This document shows, in pieces, positions 1-4,930 of a stretch of DNA of 7,107 nt (within the stretch, counting starts at the first letter, position 1; each line of letters starts with the position of its first letter). The notes under the pieces were generated by a model. That model searched no databases and was not told the DNA's origin. It saw only the letters and a program-made list of their open reading frames with translations. The translations under genes and the position numbers were made by a program. Origin of the DNA: CAJBLF01 sp964424505 (GTDB taxonomy: Bacteria; Patescibacteriota; Gracilibacteria; Absconditabacterales; Absconditicoccaceae); NCBI GenBank assembly GCA_964424505.1, contig CAYRIQ010000038.1, forward strand, positions 1-7,107, given 5' to 3'.

Positions 1-29
1 ATGACGTACAGACAGACGTTGACGTATAG
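1..29. repeat. Possible remnant of the GGAATGACGT repeat family
   Basis: The first 15 bases match, at 13 of 15 positions, the reverse complement of the direct repeats that lie after mraY (3148-3168 region). The stretch then continues with further GACGT motifs (17-19 and 21-25 areas) and a GTATAGAAA ending like the right-hand array unit. It is cut by the window edge, so its full form is unknown. The similarity is short and could be chance in AT-rich DNA. Confidence 0.35.
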
Positions 30-69
30 AAAAAACCCCGCAAAAGTTCAAGTACGGGGCTGTTTTTTT
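30..69. terminator. Bidirectional Rho-independent terminator
   Basis: A GC-rich stem of five base pairs, CCCCG (36-40) with CGGGG (55-59), encloses a 14-nt loop. Six A bases (30-35) lie on the left and seven T bases (63-69) on the right. Read on the minus strand, the stem is followed directly by six U residues, so it suits the end of the transcript of the pilin-like gene (stop at 176). Read on the plus strand it could also end a gene lying left of the window. The stem is short but GC-rich in a very AT-rich setting. Confidence 0.7.
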
Positions 70-175
70 GATGAGTTTTTTAGTAGACATAAGTAGATTG
101 AAACATGGAAGAGTTGAAAGATTTTTTTATTTCTCAATATTTCCATCTTTCCCTATTTCAATGTTTTATAGTTTT
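70..175 (-). other. 3' flank of the pilin-like gene with an irregular hairpin
   Basis: This non-coding stretch lies between the pilin stop codon and the terminator. It has two nested complementary segments, AAACAT (101-106) with ATGTTT (161-166) and GAAAGAT (116-122) with ATCTTTC (145-151), which could form an irregular stem in the 3' untranslated RNA. There is no GC-rich stem plus U-run here, so I do not call it a terminator. Nothing else is visible. Confidence 0.3.
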
Positions 176-760
176 TTAGTAAAGATAGATATATCTGAGT
201 TGATCAGCAGTTTTATTATACACACAATTTCCATTACCATCATTAGTAGCGGTGGTATCAGAAGTCGTAATGGTAAACTTTTCACATAATTTGATTGTAC
301 TATATTCTTTTGTATCATCTATCATAGTGGAAGTAACCCAATTTGATCATCATTCGGTTTCTGTAGCAGCCATAAGCACAAATCCATTTGCACTAATTCA
401 TGATTTTTTTATTGGTGTATATCCGTATTGTCAATTACTAATAGTTTTATTAGCAATTCCTGTAAAACTTCTACTAGTATCTGGATCTTTTGGAGTACTA
501 GACATACCTGCCTGTAAGAGTTCTAATGAAATACCACTCAATGATCATGCTGTAGATGGAAACCCTCATTTATCAATCTGATATGCTACCAATGCTGCTG
601 CAGTTTGTGCAAGATCTGCTTTACGAGCTACATCGTTGGCTCTGCCTCTTGCATTGGAAAGTTTTGGGAAAATTGCGGCGGCCAATATACCAATGATCAC
701 AATAACTATAAGCATTTCTATCAATGTAAACGCTTTTTTTTTATTTTTTTTAGAAAACAT
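176..760 (-). CDS. Type IV pilin-like / PulG-family pseudopilin
   Basis: Reads as 194 residues only when UGA is glycine (six in-frame TGA, e.g. G65, G75); it stops at TAA. The N-terminus is a class III (prepilin) signal: a lysine-rich leader (KKNKKK, residues 4-9), then A10|FTLIEM and a hydrophobic helix to about residue 30. The conserved mature Glu5 is E15. The residue before the cleavage site is Ala instead of the usual Gly. An ARKADL...LVAYQIDKGGFPS segment (about 46-69) matches the helix and loop typical of PulG-like pilins. C159 and C179 could form a C-terminal disulfide loop. The family builds membrane-anchored filaments for adhesion, twitching, secretion or DNA uptake after processing by PilD. 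Start chosen at ATG 760 because it gives a normal short leader; a TTG at 787 would add nine residues. It lies downstream of dprA on the same strand but has its own promoter. Pilin, pseudopilin and competence roles cannot be told apart. Confidence 0.85.
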
Positions 761-795
761 CGAATAGTAAAAAATAGTAAAAATCAAATCGTTAT

Positions 796-825
796 ATAAT
801 ATGAAGATACGAAATATCCTGTCAA
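796..825 (-). promoter_or_regulatory. Sigma70-type promoter for the pilin-like gene
   Basis: On the minus strand a perfect -35 box TTGACA (820-825) is followed by an 18-nt spacer and a -10 box TATTAT (796-801). Transcription would begin near 789, giving a leader of about 28 nt before the ATG at 760. It sits in the 106-bp gap after dprA, so the pilin-like gene can be expressed independently of dprA. Confidence 0.6.
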
Positions 826-866
826 TTTCAACATGAACTTGCTGTCTTTGGACTTGATGTATTTAT

Positions 867-1865
867 CTATAGTACTACGTATGTACCTGGCGAATCTTGA
901 TATAATATTCATTTGATCTCCAACATGGTCAACAATGGAATAATTTGTTGGATATCATATCAGGTTTTTTGGAGTAATTTTTTGATGTCTTGTGGTTGAT
1001 TATGAGAAAATAATGAGAAAAGTCATTGCTCCTGATCAGTCAATTGGATCGTGATGGGTAACCTGGAAGAAATATTTTTGGAAGAAAAATGAGTATCAAA
1101 AAAATTTTGTAAATGGAAAATTGGTTTTATAGAACCCTTTTCTATATATGACAAAATACCTGCACTATTTGGTGCAAAAATAGAATTTGGTGTCGCATAG
1201 ACTGGTTTTTTCATAGCTAGAGCATAATCAACAGTTATCAAACTCCCTGATTTTTTGCCTGCTTCTGGCAAAAATACTATATCTGACAATCATGCAATAA
1301 GACGATTTCTTTGTGGGAAAGTGTAGTATGTGGGTTGCTCAAACAATTTATATTCTGATACAACAAGTCCACCTGCTTCAATGATCTGCTGTATCAACAG
1401 ATAATATTCTGGTCTCTTTATGTACCGACCAATACCTCATCAAAGAACTGCTATAGTAGGGATATTGTGTGTGAGAGACAATTGGTGACACAATTGGTCT
1501 ACACCTTCTGCTAGACCAGAAATAGTGACTACATTGTGTGTTTTCAAATATTCAAAAGTAGTTTCTATTACTTTTTTACCATAGATAGACATCTTTCTAG
1601 GTCCAACCATACCTAGAATTTTTTGGTTGAGGAGTGAAATATTTCCCATATAATATACTAGAGATACTTTGGGTCTGATAGCAAAAAATTTGTAATGAAG
1701 GTCATGATCTTTTTCTTCTACCATCATACAGCATATCTTATGTGTTTGTGCCCAATGTAAGAGTTTAGTATATTTGTCTCTATCATATTCATACACATCT
1801 TGAGTTTTGAGATTTTGGATATGTATTTTGGGGTCTAGTGAATAGATAATTGCTTTATGATGCAT
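867..1865 (-). CDS. dprA: DNA-processing protein DprA (Smf)
   Basis: With UGA as Gly this reads as 332 residues (ATG at 1865, stop TAG); UGA encodes G142, G143, G192, G281, G302 and G319. DprA binds incoming single-stranded DNA in the cytoplasm and loads RecA during natural transformation. The Rossmann-like core is clear: GMVGPRK (85-91), SGLAEGVD (116-123), TIAVLGGGIG (137-146), then FPQRNRLIAGLS (183-194) and LPEAGKKSGSLITVDYAL (about 199-216). The usual SGxARGID arginine is Glu here, and the YPxxN element after the GGG motif is not conserved. The first ~75 residues are divergent. Residues about 282-332 (LFSLFSHNQPQDIKKLLQKTG...GILYQDSPGTYVVL) fit the C-terminal winged-helix domain. Slightly short for the family (about 360-380 in many bacteria) but complete. 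It is transcribed divergently from mraY and in the same direction as the pilin-like gene. Confidence 0.93.
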
Positions 1866-1896
1866 GAGATATATTACAAATAAAACATTTGGCGGA

Positions 1897-1924
1897 AGTA
1901 TAATAATCTTTTGTTTATTTGCAA
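1897..1924 (-). promoter_or_regulatory. Candidate dprA-proximal promoter
   Basis: On the minus strand TTGCAA (1919-1924), a 16-nt spacer and TATACT (1897-1902). It would give a leader of about 25 nt to the dprA ATG at 1865. The -35 box is imperfect and such boxes arise easily in AT-rich DNA. Confidence 0.4.
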
Positions 1925-1953
1925 TATATAATTGGCATTTTATACTCTGTCAA
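1925..1953 (-). promoter_or_regulatory. Candidate dprA-distal promoter
   Basis: On the minus strand a consensus TTGACA (1948-1953), a 17-nt spacer and TATATA (1925-1930). The predicted start is near 1918, about 53 nt upstream of dprA. Its -35 box lies only nine bases from the -35 box of the plus-strand promoter at 1962, so the two would be nearly back to back. Confidence 0.45.
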
Positions 1954-1961
1954 AATTATAT

Positions 1962-1989
1962 TTGACAACTATATGGTACTATTTATACT
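1962..1989 (+). promoter_or_regulatory. Candidate mraY-distal promoter
   Basis: Consensus TTGACA (1962-1967), a 16-nt spacer and TATACT (1984-1989). The start would be near 1996, about 65 nt before the mraY ATG at 2061. Confidence 0.5.
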
Positions 1990-2017
1990 TGAAATACTAT
2001 ATAAATTTACCTATACT
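1989..2017 (+). promoter_or_regulatory. Candidate mraY-proximal promoter
   Basis: TTGAAA (1989-1994), an optimal 17-nt spacer and TATACT (2012-2017). The start would be near 2024, about 37 nt before mraY. It shares one base with the upstream candidate's -10 box, suggesting tandem promoters; a third TATACT (2027-2032) has no good -35. Confidence 0.4.
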
Positions 2018-2060
2018 AGATGGCTCTATACTGTAGATTTTATGTTGTAGACTTTCTATC

Positions 2061-3128
2061 ATGTTAGTAAAACTCAATAATATCATTATGTTTGCATTGA
2101 TCGCTTTTTTTATTTCTCGGATATGTTATCCGATTTATATATATTTTTTAAAAAAATATAAACTCTGAAAAACTATACGTGAGGCTAGTATTACCTGAGA
2201 ACAATCGACAATTTTTTCTCAGCTCCATGAACATAAAAAATGAACACCTACTATGTGAGGTGGAATTTTTTTATTGGTGATGGGCTTGATGATAGGAGTT
2301 TCTTATTTTCTCAAAGATTATGGATGGATCAACAATACTTTGTTTAATAGACAAGAAACATATATTCTTCTTTTTGGTTTTTTTAGTATGGGACTCATAG
2401 GACTGGTAGATGACTTTATGAATATCAAATGACGTGGTAGTATCAAGTGACTTAGCGCAAGGGCAAAACTTATTGGTATGGTTGTTTTTTCTGCATTTAT
2501 TAGTCGATGGTTTTATAGTAGACTTGGTATAGATTATGTCAATTTCCGGCCTATCGCAGGCAAAATATCTCTTGGCATTTTTTATCCAATACTTACTTTC
2601 TTTGTCACTATCGCGATCGTCAATGCGATAAATATAACTGATGGACTTGATGGACTTGCGTGATGACTCATGACTATTATATTTTTTGTACTTGCTGTAG
2701 TTTTGTTTTTCAATCAAACATATATTGCAACTACCCTTATTACTATTATCATCGCTATACTCGTGGCTTTTATGTTTTACAATATCTATCCTGCCAAAAT
2801 ATTTATGGGCGATAGTTGAGCCTTTGCTCTATGAGGATTGATAGCTTCACTCCTCTATTTTCTTAATATGAGAATGGGGGTTTTTATTCCTTTTAGTATT
2901 CTTTTTGGACTTTTTATTGTCGACATAGGTTCAAGTTTTTTGCAGATTTTTTGGAAAAAATATTTTAAAAGAAAATTGTTTGCAGTAGCGCCAGTTCATC
3001 ACCTCTTTGAGCACAAAGGCATTTCTGAAAGTACTATCGTGATGAAAGCCTGGTTTATCCAAGGTATACTCGCAGCTATCACTATCATTATGATATTTTA
3101 CCAATTTAATAAAACATTTATAAACTAA
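2061..3128 (+). CDS. mraY: Phospho-MurNAc-pentapeptide transferase MraY
   Basis: With UGA as Gly (ten TGA codons) this is one 355-residue protein ending in TAA, normal length for MraY. The family transfers phospho-MurNAc-pentapeptide from UDP to undecaprenyl phosphate at the inner membrane face, making lipid I for peptidoglycan. Visible marks: the MraY signature KKGTPTMGGG (59-68), the Mg/catalytic pair D117-D118 in GLVDDFM, NITDGLDGLAGG with D194 and D197, MGDSGAFALGG with D251, and APVHHLFEHKG around H313-H314. Many hydrophobic segments fit the ~10-helix fold. The GTPTMGG signature and HH motif favour MraY over the related WecA/TagO enzymes. The usual HHH triad reads HHL here. ATG 2061 is the first start after an in-frame TAG at 2034, and leaves a first membrane helix; no Shine-Dalgarno is seen. 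No other mur or division gene is in view, so it is apart from a classical dcw cluster at least on these sides. Confidence 0.95.
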
Positions 3129-3139
3129 ATATCCTGTAG

Positions 3140-3194
3140 GTCATTCCCTCTCTTGTTTGTACGTCATTCCAGCTGTTTGTGTTCACGTCATTCC
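3140..3194. repeat. Left array: GTCATTCC direct repeats
   Basis: GTCATTCC occurs at 3140-3147, 3163-3170 and 3187-3194, and a fourth copy at 3212-3219 begins the palindrome. The spacing grows from 23 to 24 to 25 nt. Spacers are pyrimidine- and GT-rich and similar (tttgtac / tttgtgttcac / ctgtgtctac before each GTCATTCC). The orientation is opposite to that of the right array. Confidence 0.75.
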
Positions 3195-3211
3195 CTTCTC
3201 TCTGTGTCTAC

Positions 3212-3282
3212 GTCATTCCCGCGAAAGCGGGAATCCAATTGGCTATATAGCAAGATGGATTCCCGATCAGGTCGGGAATGAC
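3212..3282. repeat. 71-bp palindrome with hairpin arms (REP/MITE-like)
   Basis: GTCATTCCCG (3212-3221) is the inverse of CGGGAATGAC (3273-3282), and GCGGGAATCCA (3227-3237) faces TGGATTCCC (3256-3264). The two arms pair along most of their length with an internal loop and one shifted base. Each arm also folds alone: ATTCCCGC-GAAA-GCGGGAAT on the left and ATTCCCGA-TCAGG-TCGGGAAT on the right. The centre holds the perfect palindrome GCTATATAGC (3242-3251). From memory, sequences of this type (translating as DSRFRGND) are scattered through intergenic regions of many unrelated bacteria. No transposase is nearby and no U-run follows, so a terminator role is not supported. Confidence 0.85.
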
Positions 3283-3300
3283 ATGATGAAGTGAAATGCG

Positions 3301-3417
3301 GGAATGACGTGGTAAAGTAAGGGAATGACGTGGTATAGAAAGGAATGACGTGGTATAGAAAGGAATGACGTGGCATAGAAAGGAATTACGTAATGAAGTA
3401 GAATTACGTAATGAAGT
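3301..3417. repeat. Right array: ~20-bp GGAATGACGT tandem repeats
   Basis: Units begin at 3301, 3322, 3342, 3362, 3382 and about 3400. The copies at 3322-3341 and 3342-3361 are identical over 20 bases and the one at 3362-3381 differs at one base. The last two change to GAATTACGTAATGAAGT (3383-3399 and 3401-3417, identical over 17 bases, period 18). A degraded copy GGAATGAA follows at 3429-3436. The core GGAATGAC is the inverse of the left array's GTCATTCC and of the palindrome's left end. Confidence 0.85.
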
Positions 3418-3490
3418 GGTAGAAGTAAGGAATGAAACGTCCAGAGCTGATATCCTATCTCTCTTATTTTAATTATTTAGTCATATAGTT

Positions 3491-4852
3491 ATGGAACCAT
3501 CAAACAGATTAATCAAGATACTTACCATTGTAGCGAAAATATTTTTCATCTGACTTTTGCTTCAGTTTTTCTTCCAGACATTGGTCACTTACAAACTAGG
3601 TTTGGACTCATCTTTCTGGAAAATTGTATGGATGTGGAAAGAGATTATCATTATCGGACTGTTAGGATTCTTAGCCCGATATTTTTGGAAAAATAAAAAC
3701 TTGAAACACTTTTTTACTACATTTCCACTCAAAAACTTTGTGCGAGTTTTTCTTGCGACTGTTGTGATAAGTTTTTTAGTATCTGTTTTTATCAATGGTA
3801 CCTGAGTCGGAACATGGATCATGTCTATCAGATATAGCATGATAGGATTTCTGATATTTATTATATTTTTTACTATCACCTTGTTGTTTTTTGGTGCAAG
3901 AGAAATCAATATCATTAAGCGATATAGTAGAATTATGAAAACATTGTTGGTAGGAAGTTTGATATGGCGAGGTATACTTTGGTTGATACCTAATCTCTTG
4001 AAATTTGCATGATACAATCAATTTAACTATGAAGGCGATGTCGGCATTGCTCCTCCAGCTGTTTATTATACACAATTTGATAGTGGATATGCTCGCAATC
4101 AATTTTTATTTGAAAGACCGATTAGTCGATGATTTTTTTTGATTGCATTGTGGCCACTATTTTTTGTTTTATGTTTTAAACATAAATCACGAAAAGATAA
4201 AGTATTACGAGGAAGTTTGTATGGACTTGCTATTATGTCTACATTTTCAAGGGCAGCTCGATGAGTTTGGCTTATCCAAACTATCATTTTAGTATTGTTA
4301 CAATTTCCAAAAAAATACTGGAAAATGGCGTTTCGATGATTTATGCCGTTACTTTTGCTATTTTGAGTAGTGACATATGTTTGACAAAAACAAATTATTA
4401 CGAGAGAATTTTCAAATACTGGCCACTTAAAACACGTCATGGAAGCTTTACATAAAATAGGAGAAAGACCAATCTGGGGACAATGAGCAGGGACAGCAGG
4501 ACCAGCATCACATCAAGTAGAATGAATAAAAGCATATAATCCGGAAAATCAATACTTACAAATACGGTTAGAATATGGCATATTCTGATTTACTGGACGG
4601 TTATTTCTTTATGGATACCTTCATCGAATAGCATATAAAGCTTATGAAGAAGAGAAAAAAACAGACAGTAAACTTACCAAAAAAAAGAAACTTTATGGAA
4701 TGATTGTCTTTGCGTTTGGTGTAGGAATATTGTGACTGAGTATAGAAGGTATAGTGTTACATAGTTTCGTAGATAGAATGATTGTTTATCCTTTTATGGC
4801 TTTATTTGCTATAGCGTACGGATTGTATATCAAAGAAAGTACAAAAGCATAA
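3491..4852 (+). CDS. O-antigen ligase/polymerase-like membrane protein (Wzy/WaaL superfamily)
   Basis: Read with UGA as Gly (twelve TGA codons) this is a 453-residue polytopic membrane protein ending in TAA. Hydrophobic segments fill roughly residues 10-35, 48-65, 83-105, 110-135, 150-170, 220-238 and 260-300, with more near the C-terminus (about 400-448). The family mark is the segment IGERPIWGQGAGTAG (323-337) followed by NPENQYLQIRLEYGIFG (350-366), like the G.G.G...HNxYL..l.e.G..G pattern of O-antigen ligases; a TFSRAARG motif (251-258) matches the family's SR.a motif before the long external loop. Such proteins join or polymerise undecaprenyl-linked glycan at the outer face of the membrane. 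Whether this one is a ligase, a Wzy polymerase or a protein O-glycosyltransferase cannot be told. ATG 3491 is the first start after an in-frame TAA at 3470. It follows mraY in the same direction across the repeat region. It is weakly conserved, so the call rests on topology and motif. Confidence 0.75.
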
Positions 4853-4873
4853 TAAAAAACTTAGGTAAACAAT

Positions 4874-4879
4874 TATAAT
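4874..4879 (+). promoter_or_regulatory. Possible -10 element for tex
   Basis: A perfect TATAAT lies 51 nt upstream of the tex ATG, in the 78-bp gap after the ligase-like gene. No recognisable -35 box is found 16-18 bases upstream and there is no extended -10, so it may be chance in AT-rich DNA. Confidence 0.35.
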
Positions 4880-4930
4880 ATTTTTCTATGGTAAGTGGTG
4901 TTTATAGTTTTATCGTTTCATTGTTTTTTT

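Larger units (their letters stand above)
3129..3490. other. 362-bp intergenic region filled with repeats
   Basis: The gap between mraY and the next gene holds no credible gene. About 300 bases of it are direct repeats plus a central palindrome, described separately. The remaining 3437-3490 is AT-rich and leads to the ATG at 3491; I see no convincing promoter or Shine-Dalgarno there. No hairpin followed by a U-run marks the end of mraY, so read-through into the downstream gene is possible. Confidence 0.8.

Noticed and set aside
252..581. A 109-codon plus-strand frame opposite the pilin-like gene.
   Set aside because: It is antisense to the C-terminal part of the pilin frame and lacks any recognisable feature.
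761..787. The TTG at 787 as the start of the pilin-like gene.
   Set aside because: It would add nine mostly hydrophobic residues before the basic prepilin leader, whereas ATG 760 gives a typical short leader ending in KKNKKKA before FTLIE.
2271..2717. A 148-codon minus-strand open frame opposite mraY.
   Set aside because: It lies wholly within mraY on the other strand, has no recognisable domain, and has Lys/Ser/Tyr-rich low-complexity composition typical of an antisense shadow.
3212..3282. The palindrome as the mraY transcription terminator.
   Set aside because: The stems are strong but no U-run follows on the plus strand, and the sequence looks like a dispersed repeat.
3188..3376. A 62-codon minus-strand frame translating as repeated FPHFTTS and DSRFRGND.
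   Set aside because: It is a translation of the palindrome and direct repeats; such products are common false gene calls over this kind of repeat.
3140..3436. A CRISPR array.
   Set aside because: Units of 18-25 bp follow each other with no unique spacers of constant length, the two halves are in opposite orientation, and no cas gene is present.
3589..4102. Two overlapping minus-strand frames (142 and 108 codons) opposite the ligase-like gene.
   Set aside because: Both are antisense to a continuous membrane-protein frame and neither shows a family motif.
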